A DNA stretch of 64,000 nt from Bermanella sp047621325 (lineage in GTDB: Bacteria; Pseudomonadota; Gammaproteobacteria; Pseudomonadales; Oceanobacteraceae): assembly GCA_047621325.1 (NCBI GenBank), contig JBLHLT010000001.1, forward strand, positions 186,001 through 250,000, in the 5' to 3' direction. Shown here piece by piece: positions 24,801 through 34,565 of this stretch; within the stretch, counting starts at the first letter, position 1; the number at the start of each line of letters is the position of its first letter. The notes under the pieces are model-generated. The model did no database searches. It was not told the origin of the DNA and saw only the letters and a program-made list of their open reading frames with translations. A program made the position numbers and the translations under genes.

Positions 24801-27800
24801 TTATTTCCCACATTTCGCGTTACTGACCGCCGCAACACGCTGGCGAATAAAGCCCGCCATCATTACTGCCACAAAACCTAACAATACGAGCCATAACCAG
24901 TTCATTTTTTTATGTGTCTGCTGATTACTTTCACGTTGTTTTTTAACCTCTGAATCGTCATGTTCGTTTTGTGTTTGCACGTCTGACAATTGAATTTCAG
25001 TTAGGGTATGCACTTCACCACTTACCGTTTTTGGCTGCTCAATTAATTGTTTAAGTTGCCGCCACTGGGTTTCGTTTAACGCATCTTTTAACCAAGGCAG
25101 CATTGGGTGATCTGGGCGTGTGTGACCGCTTCCCGGTAAGCCATGTTCGTTTACAATGTTCACAAATTCTTGCGCAAGCTGTTGTTTGGTGAGCGCATCG
25201 GCCTGCCAAAATCCTTTTTGTATTGCCACAAGCATTATGGCCAACATGTTGCTTTTCACATGCACGTTATGGCCTTGTAATAAAAAGGTATCTAAGCCCA
25301 ACTCGTAACGATCATCAAGATAAACACTTTTTACCTCTTGCCACACCCAATCATCAACAATGGCGGGGTTCGTTACCTGCCAACCCCAGAGGTATTCTAA
25401 AAATTCACTGCCCATGGTGCGCGCCCCTGCATAATCGTGCTCCATTAACCCTTTTAGCCATTCTGGGTTTAAAAATCGGCCTCGTAATTCTTGTTTAAGT
25501 GCGATATTTAAAGGCTGCATGCTGACACGGTTTTGATCGGCGTGATTCAATACATAATTATTAGGGGTGTGTCCGGTTAAGGTTTCAATGGCCAAACTCA
25601 AACCACCAAAATAATCGAACGCATCATTGTTATCACTTAATCCATATAAATTACTGCTGCGTCCTAAATAAGAATTTTCGATGTTGGCAATGTTACGTTT
25701 AAATAAATCCTGCATGGGTTGACCGAACATTTGCTCACTGTAGGCGTTACCCATACGACGCATGTACACCGTTGCAAGCTCTGAACGTTCTTGCCATGAC
25801 CCACTGCGCTCAACCAAGCGATTAATACCGGCACCATAACTACCAGGGCTTGCACCAAACACTCTAAGGCTTGCCATCATCCCCGCTTGTTTGGCATCTA
25901 TATTATTTGCCAATAATGCCTGCGCTTGCTGTACCCAATGAAACGCCACTTGGTTTTTTTCGAGGCTTTCATCACCCATACTGGTTTGTTCTAGCGATGA
26001 CAACGCACTGGATAACGCAAGTGTTAACGTAGGGTATGTCTCAACAATGGTAGTGCCAGCGGCATTTAAGGCAATCAACACCGCATCATTAATTAACCAC
26101 ATTTGCTTGGTGTATAAATCACGAAACAAACCCGAGCTGGTAAACACGGTATTACGGCGCACATTATTGTTAGTCAATGGCAGTAACTCTAGTGATTTCA
26201 CTAAACCACGGCTGTTCCATACTGGTTTTACTCCTAGCATATCTAAACCAAAGGCAATCATAACGCCCTCGTCGCGCACCACATCCGATGCCCATAATAC
26301 GATGGCTTCATTTTTATCTTGGGTTTGCGGGTTTTGCTTGCGCGCATCGTGTGCCATTTTTGAACCCAACTCCCACGCTGTAGGGCTTGGAATTAAACTG
26401 CTGTCTAGTGCGAAAAAATTTCGACCAGTGGGCAGGCTATCGGCACTGCGAATAGGATCATTACCGGCGCCAGGAGAAACAAAGCCACCGTTTAAGGCAT
26501 TTAACAAACTGGTGCGCTCTGCAATGGGCGAAGCGATGAGCTTTTCTTGCCAGTCATGTTTCTGTTGTTTGTTTTCTGGGGCCATAGACGTCAACATCAT
26601 GTCGATTGCTTTTTCGCTCCAAGGTTTTGCAAAAACATGTAGACCCAGTGGCATAAAGCGCTCTTGCAAATCGGTGAGGTAGTGGCCCACTTCATGTACA
26701 AACATATCGTCATCTACGTCATCAAAACGAATCCCCATCACCGCAAGTTCAGCAGACATGGCTTGCTCTAATTCTTGTTTTAATTCAAGACGATCAACTT
26801 TTTCACGAATTTTTTTAACCAACTTGGTTTTAAGCGCGACTTGATGACTGTCATGGTTTGCTTCAAAACTTTCAATTAATTGGCGTAACTGCAACAGTTC
26901 ATCATACAGCGGAGTACTGGCTAGTGGCGGCGTTAAGTGATCCACCATTACCGCAAGGCCTCTGCGTTTGGCTTGAATACCTTCACCTACACCGTCCACA
27001 ATGTAAGGATAAATACCTGGTATATCTTGCGCAATCACACGGGAATAATCATCCTCCATAACACCCACTGAACGCCTTGGTAAAAATTCATACGTAGAGT
27101 GTCGGCCCAAATGCACAATGGCATCGGCGCTAAACTGGTCACGCAGATAATGATAAAACGCTAAATACTGGTGTGGCGGTGGGAATGCTAAATTTGCGTG
27201 CAGTAATTCTTCATCTATCTCCCAACCACGTGCGGGCTGTGGACCAATAAATACATTGCCAAATTGCAAGCCGGGAATCAGTAATTCGTCATCCAGTACC
27301 ATAACGTCACCAGGTGCTTGCCCCCAGCCGCGCAGACCTTCAATACCGGTTTTCACAATCGCTTCAACATGGTTGTGTGCTACCGCCCACGCATTGTTAT
27401 CGCCCTTAAAGGCTAAAGCATATTGATGCTCTAAATCGGCAAGCAATGCTAATGCGCGTTTACGCGCTGGATGATTGATGCCCTCTAGTAAATGATGAAT
27501 TTCTTCTAAGCTGTGCTCAAGTCGCTGCGTAGCAAATGTTATCTCACCCTGCTCGACGGCCTGCTTTAATGTGATGTGCAAATAACCCAGTGGGCCTTGT
27601 GTCATTTCTTGTTGAATAGAGGATGGTAATGTTTTGAAATAATGCGTGTATTCATCACGGCTCATGGTGTGAATATTTTTTTTCATCGCAATCAATGCAT
27701 CACGGTTATTCGGTAAATTAACGCCCCGTGCTTGCATTAAATCTAAAAGTGCCGCTTGATCTTTTGGCAAAACACCCACGTTATAATCCGCCATTTTTAA

Positions 27801-29108
27801 TTGATTTAAAATTTGCCAAATAGACGCAGGCACATCAAGATTATCGGCTCCAATATTATGGCGCCCTGGAGGATGGTTGTAATAAACAATGGCGAGTTTT
27901 TTATTCTGATTAGGCTTTACTTGTAAAGTGTACCAGCGGTTTAAACGCTCTACTAACAAAGCAATGGTATTGTCATCAAGTGCCAAAGTATCCAGTTGTA
28001 AGCCTGATCTACCATGCAGTTGTGACGACCCTAATGTGGCCACGACTAACGGTTGACTCACACCTTGTAGTTCAGGCATGGCAATTTGATAATAGACTTT
28101 TTCACCAGCGATGCCATCCATCGACACACCGCGTTCAAACTGAGTGCGATCAAAACTCTTAATCGCTTTTATAATGGGCACATTTAATTGCGAAAAATGT
28201 TCGCTCACTTGCTCTCGTCCGTCACCACCGCCCACCACAAAATCTTGTAGCATGATGATGCCAGAGAGCGATTCTTTAAACGGTACTAAGGCCGCAACGG
28301 CATCGGTTGCGGCTTGCCCCCAATACGACAACGCCACAAGGCAGTGTTGCTGATAGTTTTTTATTTTTTCACACAGTGCTTGTGATACGCGTCTGTCTGC
28401 CATGCGATCGCCCGAATTATTATCCAGTATCACAACCGTTTTATGCTTACCGTGCTTAATAAAAGACGACTTAAATTCATCATGAATGGCATCTTGATAA
28501 ATCCAACGTAATCTTGATTGCGCTTTAGCTGGTGCCGTCGTTATTTTTTCACCCGACTTCTGCGCCATCCATTTTAATAGTTCAATTAAATTTTCACGCC
28601 CGCCAGCTTGCCAATAACTGCGCGCGGTTAACCAATCGTCCTGCTGAGGATGTGCGTCTAATTGCTCGGCAAACCATTGATTAAAATCACCATTCGGATT
28701 CACGCTTACCCGATTTACGTGCTCTATGCTGCTAAAAAATGGCGCATTGGCCACTTGGTTTTTTAATACTAATTGATGATCACTGTTAAAATAGATTTGA
28801 TTACGCGAAGCCGATAGCGCCCCTAACGCATTCGCTGATGGGCCAAATAAACCCGCACCCACAACAAAATCTGATGATTGAATTAACGCAACTAATTGAG
28901 TTAACTCACTATTCGACATAGCTAAAACTTGCTGCGCAGTGCGCGCTTGTACTTTTATATAGGGGTATTCATCATGAAACGCATCAATGGCAGAGGCGAG
29001 TGTCGATCCATGACCATTGGACACAATTAGGGTTAACTGTGTATTTGCAAAAGACATTGTGTTTGTTAATAACAAACCAAAAAAAACAGAAAAAAGTATA
29101 CGTAACAT
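24801..29108 (-). CDS. CobN-like metal chelatase with signal peptide and C-terminal membrane anchor
   Basis: The 1435-residue protein belongs to the CobN / magnesium-chelatase H family. The chelatase core keeps the HxGxH segment as HLGRHSTYEFLPRR (about residue 665), followed by IYPYIVDGVGEGIQAKRRG and VMVDHLTPPLAST, and later VLWASDVVRDEGVMIAFGLDMLG. Unlike cytoplasmic CobN, it begins with a signal peptide (ILFSVFFGLLLTNTMSFA) and ends with a membrane helix (WLWLVLLGFVAVMMAGFI) and basic tail, so the catalytic bulk should face the periplasm. No CobS or CobT is near. It heads the riboswitch operon; ATG 29108 is preceded by TGGAG. Similar CobN proteins with ExbB-like and DUF2149 partners include, as I recall, HmuS-type heme dechelatases of Bacteroidetes. 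Cobalt insertion, removal or corrinoid handling are all possible. Confidence 0.88.
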   Translation of the reverse strand: MLRILFSVFFGLLLTNTMSFANTQLTLIVSNGHGSTLASAIDAFHDEYPYIKVQARTAQQVLAMSNSELTQLVALIQSSDFVVGAGLFGPSANALGALSASRNQIYFNSDHQLVLKNQVANAPFFSSIEHVNRVSVNPNGDFNQWFAEQLDAHPQQDDWLTARSYWQAGGRENLIELLKWMAQKSGEKITTAPAKAQSRLRWIYQDAIHDEFKSSFIKHGKHKTVVILDNNSGDRMADRRVSQALCEKIKNYQQHCLVALSYWGQAATDAVAALVPFKESLSGIIMLQDFVVGGGDGREQVSEHFSQLNVPIIKAIKSFDRTQFERGVSMDGIAGEKVYYQIAMPELQGVSQPLVVATLGSSQLHGRSGLQLDTLALDDNTIALLVERLNRWYTLQVKPNQNKKLAIVYYNHPPGRHNIGADNLDVPASIWQILNQLKMADYNVGVLPKDQAALLDLMQARGVNLPNNRDALIAMKKNIHTMSRDEYTHYFKTLPSSIQQEMTQGPLGYLHITLKQAVEQGEITFATQRLEHSLEEIHHLLEGINHPARKRALALLADLEHQYALAFKGDNNAWAVAHNHVEAIVKTGIEGLRGWGQAPGDVMVLDDELLIPGLQFGNVFIGPQPARGWEIDEELLHANLAFPPPHQYLAFYHYLRDQFSADAIVHLGRHSTYEFLPRRSVGVMEDDYSRVIAQDIPGIYPYIVDGVGEGIQAKRRGLAVMVDHLTPPLASTPLYDELLQLRQLIESFEANHDSHQVALKTKLVKKIREKVDRLELKQELEQAMSAELAVMGIRFDDVDDDMFVHEVGHYLTDLQERFMPLGLHVFAKPWSEKAIDMMLTSMAPENKQQKHDWQEKLIASPIAERTSLLNALNGGFVSPGAGNDPIRSADSLPTGRNFFALDSSLIPSPTAWELGSKMAHDARKQNPQTQDKNEAIVLWASDVVRDEGVMIAFGLDMLGVKPVWNSRGLVKSLELLPLTNNNVRRNTVFTSSGLFRDLYTKQMWLINDAVLIALNAAGTTIVETYPTLTLALSSALSSLEQTSMGDESLEKNQVAFHWVQQAQALLANNIDAKQAGMMASLRVFGASPGSYGAGINRLVERSGSWQERSELATVYMRRMGNAYSEQMFGQPMQDLFKRNIANIENSYLGRSSNLYGLSDNNDAFDYFGGLSLAIETLTGHTPNNYVLNHADQNRVSMQPLNIALKQELRGRFLNPEWLKGLMEHDYAGARTMGSEFLEYLWGWQVTNPAIVDDWVWQEVKSVYLDDRYELGLDTFLLQGHNVHVKSNMLAIMLVAIQKGFWQADALTKQQLAQEFVNIVNEHGLPGSGHTRPDHPMLPWLKDALNETQWRQLKQLIEQPKTVSGEVHTLTEIQLSDVQTQNEHDDSEVKKQRESNQQTHKKMNWLWLVLLGFVAVMMAGFIRQRVAAVSNAKCGK

Positions 29109-29231
29109 CACGGCTCCATCACCAAACGGTGAACTCTAAACCGAGAATAACGGGCAGATCAGAAAAACAAATGGCATGACACCATAAGTGAAAAGATCAT
29201 TGCCAGGTAGTCCCGCCCGGTTCAATACAGT

Positions 29232-29362
29232 GTTATTTCAGGTGTCTGACTCAAGCGTTACTCAGCAGTAAAACTTTTACAGTTGCGGGTACAGTTACGG
29301 ACTTATCATACTTATATAAGCAGACTCACCGTATTCCCTGATGGTGCTAGGCACCAAATAAC
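29232..29362 (-). ncRNA. Cobalamin riboswitch
   Basis: On the minus strand the element opens with GTTATTT, paired with AAATAAC at the 3' end as P1. Between them come GGTGCC, GGGAATACGGTGAGTCTGC, CCGTAACTGTACCCGCAACTGT and the B12-box-like AGTCAGACACCTG, in the order of the cobalamin riboswitch. It ends about 120 bases before the cobN-like start, and a CACCGTTTGGTG hairpin near that ribosome-binding site could carry the off signal. The element should reduce expression of all nine downstream genes when cobalamin is plentiful. Confidence 0.9.
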
Positions 29363-29441
29363 ATGTGGCGCTGTTATACGTTGTTTTGACGAGAGGGTCA
29401 ATTCAGCCTTGCTTGCAACAAGGCGAATGGCAGGCATAAAA

Positions 29442-29476
29442 AAACCCAAATACAATTTCGTATTTGGGTTTCTTTT
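29442..29476 (-). terminator. Terminator after malic enzyme
   Basis: AAACCCAAATAC and GTATTTGGGTTT form the stem; on the minus strand it is followed by seven Ts. It separates malic enzyme transcription from the riboswitch leader. It also has T-rich sequence on the plus strand. Confidence 0.85.
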
Positions 29477-29515
29477 TAGCCCTGCATATACAATGCAGCT
29501 AGCTTGCTAAACGGC

Positions 29516-30775
29516 TTAAATGTCAGCGATAGACTTAAGCGGGTAGTTAGCTGGCATAGGCAATGCTGCAACACCGGTATCAACCGCGGCTTGCGCTACT
29601 GCATTTGATACGATACCTAGCAGACGAGAATCCGTCGCTTTAGGAATGATGTATTCTCTACCGAACTCTAAAGAGTCCAAACCGTAAGCGGTAAGTACTT
29701 CTTGAGTGACAGGCTCTTTTGCTAGGTTAGCAATAGCATAAGCCGCTGCTAGTTTCATTTCTTCGTTAATAGCGGTTGAACGAACGTCCAATGCACCACG
29801 GAAGATGAATGGGAAACCTAGAACGTTGTTTACTTGGTTCGGGAAATCAGAACGACCAGTAGACATGATCAAGTCATCACGCACTTCATGAGCAAGTGCT
29901 GGTGCGATTTCTGGATCAGGGTTAGAGCAAGCAAATACGATTGGGTTTGGCGCCATTTTCGCTAAAAGCTCAGGAGCCAATAGATCAGGACCAGAAAGAC
30001 CAAGGAAGATGTCAGCACCGTCCATTGCATCTGCTAAAGTACGCTTGTCAGTTTCAACGGCAAACATGGCTTTATATTGGTTTAGATCATCACGACCAGT
30101 GTGGATAACACCGTTACGGTCAAGCATGTAAATGTTTTCTGGTTTCATGCCCGCGCTGATTAGCAGCTTAGAACAAGAAATTGCAGCAGCACCAGCACCT
30201 AATACAACCATGCTTGCGTCTTCAATTTTTTTGCCTTGAATTTCAAGCGCGTTCAACATACCCGCAACCGTTACAATAGCTGTACCGTGTTGGTCATCAT
30301 GGAAAACTGGGATGTTGCACTGCTCTTTAAGAACACGTTCGATTTCAAAACATTCTGGTGCTTTGATGTCTTCAAGGTTAATACCACCAAAGGTATTTGC
30401 AATGCGACGAACAGTGTCGATGAACGCTTGAGGGCTTTCAGATTCAACTTCGATATCGATTGAGTCAACGCCAGCGAAACGTTTGAAAAGTAGTGACTTA
30501 CCTTCCATAACTGGCTTAGAAGCTAAAGGACCTAAGTTACCAAGGCCTAAAATCGCAGTACCGTCAGTAATAACAGCCACTAAGTTCCCTTTAGCAGTGT
30601 ACTTGTATGCGTTTTCTGGATCTTCAGCAATCGCCTTAACTGGCTCAGCCACACCAGGGCTATACGCTAGAGAAAGGTCACGTGAAGTTTCAGCCGGCTT
30701 AGAAAGCTCTACGCTGATTTTCCCAGGTTTTGGGAACTGATGGTAATCTAATGCATCTTGCTTAAAATCTGACAT
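29516..30775 (-). CDS. NAD(P)-dependent malic enzyme
   Basis: It decarboxylates malate to pyruvate in the cytoplasm. The 419-residue protein matches the short bacterial form, similar to the N-terminal part of MaeB but without the phosphotransacetylase domain. Motifs include SLAYSPGVAEPVKAIAE, the catalytic lysine in LGLGNLGPLASKPVMEGK, the metal site INLEDIKAPECFEIE, FHDDQHGTAIV and the nucleotide-binding VVLGAGAAAISC. The gene stands alone; its coenzyme preference is not certain from inspection. Confidence 0.93.
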   Translation of the reverse strand: MSDFKQDALDYHQFPKPGKISVELSKPAETSRDLSLAYSPGVAEPVKAIAEDPENAYKYTAKGNLVAVITDGTAILGLGNLGPLASKPVMEGKSLLFKRFAGVDSIDIEVESESPQAFIDTVRRIANTFGGINLEDIKAPECFEIERVLKEQCNIPVFHDDQHGTAIVTVAGMLNALEIQGKKIEDASMVVLGAGAAAISCSKLLISAGMKPENIYMLDRNGVIHTGRDDLNQYKAMFAVETDKRTLADAMDGADIFLGLSGPDLLAPELLAKMAPNPIVFACSNPDPEIAPALAHEVRDDLIMSTGRSDFPNQVNNVLGFPFIFRGALDVRSTAINEEMKLAAAYAIANLAKEPVTQEVLTAYGLDSLEFGREYIIPKATDSRLLGIVSNAVAQAAVDTGVAALPMPANYPLKSIADI

Positions 30776-30975
30776 TCTGACAAATTCCGTTAGTTAGTTT
30801 TCACCAACCTGGGGCCAACCAGGCCGTTCGCGTCAGGCGATGGGTCGCGTATTATTACGCAAATTTTGAACACTTCATACCCCATAGAGCATTTATTCAA
30901 CCGTTAACCGCTTGTTATTTAATCACTTATTACGAAATTCGCCTGATATTGATCTGTATCACACCGACCAAAAAC

Positions 30976-31004
30976 AAAAAAGGCGCTCAATGAGCGCCTT
31001 TTTT
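30976..31004. terminator. Terminator after rpmE
   Basis: AAAAAGGCGCTC-AA-TGAGCGCCTTTTTT is a near-perfect palindrome with A/T tails on both sides. It lies downstream of rpmE on the minus strand. Confidence 0.9.
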
Positions 31005-31042
31005 GGGGAGACCGAAATCTCCACGTTTGGTTATCGCAGCAA

Positions 31043-31255
31043 TTACGCTTTAGTACGACCGCCGAAACGTTTCTTGAAGCGATCAATACGACCACCTGTG
31101 TCCATAGTTTTCTGCTTACCAGTGTAGAACGGGTGACACTGTGAACATACGTCCAAGTGCATGCTACCTGATTTAGTAGATTTAGTGTTTACAACGTTAC
31201 CGCAAGAACAAGTAGCTTCTAGCGCTTCGTATGTAGGGTGAATACCTTCTCTCAT
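31043..31255 (-). CDS. rpmE: 50S ribosomal protein L31
   Basis: The 70-residue protein is the zinc-binding (C+) form of L31, with cysteines in TCSCG (C16, C18) and VCSQC (C37, C40). The conserved HPFYTGKQK and GGRIDRFKKRFG segments are present. It is a monocistronic gene divergent from priA, as in E. coli. Zinc-containing L31 is often replaced by a cysteine-free paralogue under zinc starvation; no such paralogue is in the window. Confidence 0.97.
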   Translation of the reverse strand: MREGIHPTYEALEATCSCGNVVNTKSTKSGSMHLDVCSQCHPFYTGKQKTMDTGGRIDRFKKRFGGRTKA

Positions 31256-31530
31256 AATGACCTCGTTTTCCTGTGCCGCAACTTATTCTCTTTCACTTCC
31301 CGTACCTAGAGTGGGAAGCGCTGAGCCTCAATAAGCACCGCTGGACTAGATTAATTACAGACCTCTAGGGAGCGCGCATCTTATCAAAAGCGACCCCCAG
31401 TTGCATGCACTTTTTCAACCTTTAGATAAGTCCCCGCCATCATTAGTTTTTTTCTAATCTGACAGCCCTATCACCACGCAAAGCCGTGATACACTGGCCT
31501 CATCGTCATCTAATAATAGTAAGAGATTCC

Positions 31531-33756
31531 ATGACGGCACCTTTTTATTTAAGTGTAGCCATACCTGCCCCGCTTAATCGCAGCTTCGATTACCTACCTG
31601 AGGTCGGTTGCGATATGAGCCAATACCAAACCGGCTTACGTGTGAATGTACCCTTTGGGCCGCGCACCATGGTGGGCGTTATCGTGGATATTCGCAGCCA
31701 ACCCCAAAGCGAAGGCCACAAACTGAAGGCCATTCAAAATCGCATTGACCACACCCCACTATTAAGTAAAGACATCTATGACATTGGCCTATGGCTAAAT
31801 CAGTATTATCACCAGCCCATAGGTGAGTGTTTACATACTGTCATGCCCGTATTATTACGTAAGGGCCAAGCCGCTAATCCAAGCTGCGAAGCGGTTTATC
31901 ACATCATTGAAAACCCCAATACCGATACCATCGCAGCACTGAAACGCGCCCCCAGACAACAAGCATTATATGAACATCTACAGCAACACGGTGAGACATG
32001 GCATAAAGACTTAACCGCCGCCGGGTTCACCAGCGCCATTATTAATGCAGTGACGGATAAAGGGCTAATTAATGAAATTCAAAAACCCAGCTTTGATGCC
32101 ATTAACGGCCAAGCCACCCATGCACACCTTGCGTTAAATGAAGAACAACAAATAGCGGTCAGTACCATCGCCGCTCAGCAAAACTTTCAGCCTTACTTGT
32201 TAGACGGCGTGACGGGATCAGGCAAAACCGAGGTATACCTACAAAGTATTGCTCCCCATATAAAGGCAGGCAAACAAGTTTTAATCTTGGTGCCAGAAAT
32301 TGGGTTAACTCCACAAATGATTCAACGCTTTGCGCAACGCTTTGATGCCGACATTTTATTACTGCACAGCGCATTAACCGACCGCGAACGCTTAGACGCT
32401 TGGATCATGGCGGCACAGCACCAACTAAACGAACGCCCGCAAATTATCATCGGCACCCGCAGCGCCGTGTTCACACCAGCGCCTAATCTCGCCATGATTA
32501 TCATTGATGAAGAACACGACGCCAGTTTTAAACAACAAGATGGCATTCGTTATCACGGTCGCGATGTGGCCGTCATGCGCGCCAAGTTATTAGATATCCC
32601 CATCGTACTCGGCAGTGCAACACCCAGTTTAGACAGTCTGCAAAATGCGCTAGGTAATAAATACCAACACCTCGTATTACGCGAGCGCGCGGGTAATGCA
32701 CATGATGCAAGACTGCATATTTTTAATATGAAAAAGCGCGCGGTTAATCATGGCTTGGCCGATGAATTACTCACTGAAATTCAAAGCACCCTAGATAAAC
32801 AACAGCAGGTTTTAGTTTTTATAAACCGCCGAGGCTTTGCGCCAACATTATATTGCCCCGACTGCGGTTGGATCGCCGAATGCAAACGCTGCGACGCCAA
32901 GATGACGCTGCATCAAAAGCCACCCCATTTACATTGTCATCACTGTGATCACAAAAGCGCACTACCAAGGCAATGCCCAGAATGTCTAAGTAATCAAATA
33001 CACCCAATGGGCGTGGGTACCGAACGCTTAGAAAGCCACTTGACCGCACAGTTTAATCAAACACCTGTGATTCGCATTGACCGCGACAGCACGCAAAAAA
33101 AAGATTCAATGGAAACCTTGCTTGAACCCGTACACGCGGGCGAACCCTGTATTTTAATCGGCACTCAAATGTTAGCCAAAGGTCACCACTTCCCTAAAGT
33201 AACGTTAGTGATAATGGTGAACATTGATAGCGGATTTTTCAGCGCCGATTTTCGCGCCATGGAAAAAACCGCACAACTTGTGCTACAAGTCAGCGGACGC
33301 GCGGGGCGAGAAAAAGATTTAGGCCGTGCGTATTTGCAAACCGAATTTGCCGATCACCCGCTGCTGCATTTATTAACCGAAGAAAATTATCACGCACTCT
33401 CGTTAGCATTATTAGAAGAGCGCAAACAACAACACTTACCACCTTATGGTTTTCAAGCACTTGTGCGCGCCGACAGCCCCAACCCCAAAGAAGCGGAACA
33501 ATTTTTATATCGCGTGCGTGAAATATTTAACTGGCATCAAAAAAATAACCAGCTTGCGGGTATTAGCTTTTTAGGGCCGCTACCTTCGCCCATGGAATTA
33601 CGCGCTGGGCGTTTTAGGAGTCAGTTATGGATTAACAGCCCGAATCGTAAATTGCTGCATCATTTTATTAAATTGGTGTTGAATGGGGTTTATGAGGTGA
33701 AGGGATTTAATAGGGTTAGGTGGTCTTTGGATGTTGATCCGACGGATAATCTTTGA
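31531..33756 (+). CDS. priA: Primosomal replication protein N' (DNA helicase)
   Basis: PriA restarts stalled replication forks by recognising forked DNA and loading the replicative helicase. The 741-residue protein has the N-terminal DNA-binding domain (VAIPAPLNRSFDYLP), Walker A GVTGSGKTEVY, the DEEH box in IIIDEEHDASFKQ, eight zinc-ligand cysteines between about residues 440 and 500 (CPDCGW, CKRCDA, CHHC, CPEC) and the C-terminal helicase motifs QVSGRAGR. ATG 31531 follows AAGAGA; a 15-codon upstream extension is unlikely. Confidence 0.96.
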   Translation: MTAPFYLSVAIPAPLNRSFDYLPEVGCDMSQYQTGLRVNVPFGPRTMVGVIVDIRSQPQSEGHKLKAIQNRIDHTPLLSKDIYDIGLWLNQYYHQPIGECLHTVMPVLLRKGQAANPSCEAVYHIIENPNTDTIAALKRAPRQQALYEHLQQHGETWHKDLTAAGFTSAIINAVTDKGLINEIQKPSFDAINGQATHAHLALNEEQQIAVSTIAAQQNFQPYLLDGVTGSGKTEVYLQSIAPHIKAGKQVLILVPEIGLTPQMIQRFAQRFDADILLLHSALTDRERLDAWIMAAQHQLNERPQIIIGTRSAVFTPAPNLAMIIIDEEHDASFKQQDGIRYHGRDVAVMRAKLLDIPIVLGSATPSLDSLQNALGNKYQHLVLRERAGNAHDARLHIFNMKKRAVNHGLADELLTEIQSTLDKQQQVLVFINRRGFAPTLYCPDCGWIAECKRCDAKMTLHQKPPHLHCHHCDHKSALPRQCPECLSNQIHPMGVGTERLESHLTAQFNQTPVIRIDRDSTQKKDSMETLLEPVHAGEPCILIGTQMLAKGHHFPKVTLVIMVNIDSGFFSADFRAMEKTAQLVLQVSGRAGREKDLGRAYLQTEFADHPLLHLLTEENYHALSLALLEERKQQHLPPYGFQALVRADSPNPKEAEQFLYRVREIFNWHQKNNQLAGISFLGPLPSPMELRAGRFRSQLWINSPNRKLLHHFIKLVLNGVYEVKGFNRVRWSLDVDPTDNL

Positions 33757-33761
33757 TTATT

Positions 33762-34172
33762 TTAACTGCCAAAAATAGAGAGGAAATCATGTACGAATAA
33801 AGTAAAAGGAAGTATTGACAGAATTAACGGGAAAAACCTGAACGCCCCTTTCTCAACAATATAAACTGATGCTAATTGCCTAACGACCATAGAGTGATGA
33901 TTTCTAGCCCTTGATTTAATAACACTGCTGGGCTTCTTACTCCCCATATACAACCATAAAAAATTAGCTATAAAGCAATCGTCATAAATTCTATCTTTAT
34001 CCTCTAAATTTATTACCTTATTGTTTTTAAAAGTTGGAATAACTGAAGTTGATTTATGAGCAGTAAATGTAAAATACATATATAAAAATCGCAAATACAA
34101 AAGCCAGAATATCAGGGTTATAACTCCATTTGGTACAATTGTGGCATAAGGATTATAAATCCCAAAAACCAT
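33762..34172 (-). CDS. Hypothetical membrane protein
   Basis: The 136-residue protein has an N-terminal hydrophobic segment (TIVPNGVITLIFWLLYLRFL), a polar middle and a second hydrophobic segment near the C-terminus (FRFFPLILSILPFTLFVHDF). The ATG has an excellent AGGGAGAGG ribosome-binding site, supporting real translation. The gene is flanked by repeat-rich DNA, is more AT-rich than its neighbours by eye, and converges on priA with only five bases between them. I do not recognise a family; horizontal acquisition is possible. Confidence 0.6.
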   Translation of the reverse strand: MVFGIYNPYATIVPNGVITLIFWLLYLRFLYMYFTFTAHKSTSVIPTFKNNKVINLEDKDRIYDDCFIANFLWLYMGSKKPSSVIKSRARNHHSMVVRQLASVYIVEKGAFRFFPLILSILPFTLFVHDFLSIFGS

Positions 34173-34378
34173 AAACCTCTCCCTAAGCTTTTATCCATAA
34201 TAATCGCACTTTATTCACTAGATTTTAACGTAGTAACAAACTTAAATCTAATCGTAGGCAGACTAAGTGAAGCTCCTTGCGAAAAAATTCCCGCCTACAT
34301 GATTCACTCAAACGTCGGAAGACGGTGCTCGTTCCTCGTCCCTTATCCGACCTACTATCTTCAAAACAACAAAACTCC

Positions 34379-34528
34379 TGTAGAAATCGAGAACCTGCTC
34401 GCGATACCACAAGCGTTGATTAGTCATACTTCTATTGTGATGCGTACTCTAAATTAGATAACTTACCACCTAAACAAATTTGAAATATCTAAGTCACAGT
34501 TTTCGCGCGCAGGTGCGCGACTCTTACA
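34379..34528. repeat. About 150-bp inverted-repeat element, copy 1
   Basis: The left end TGTAGAAATCGAGAACCTGC and the right end inverse of TGTAAGAGTCGCGCACCTGC frame an interior that matches the elements at 34566-34713 and 36080-36226, for example ACTCTAAATTAGATAACTT. It has no ORF. The copies lie between the hypothetical membrane protein and the SDR gene, together with loose REP-like fragments around 34260-34340. Confidence 0.7.
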
Positions 34529-34565
34529 TTTATAGCCTCTTATTTAACTGCAACACCTACCCCCC

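Noticed and set aside
26047..26682. A 211-codon plus-strand frame opposite the CobN-like gene
   Set aside because: It is a reverse-strand shadow of a strongly conserved protein and has no family character of its own.
24801..29108. A cytoplasmic CobN of the aerobic cobalamin pathway
   Set aside because: The signal peptide, C-terminal membrane helix and lack of CobS/CobT argue against it.
34225..34410. A 61-codon minus-strand frame rich in Arg and Ser
   Set aside because: It overlaps REP-like repeats, which often give spurious arginine-rich frames.
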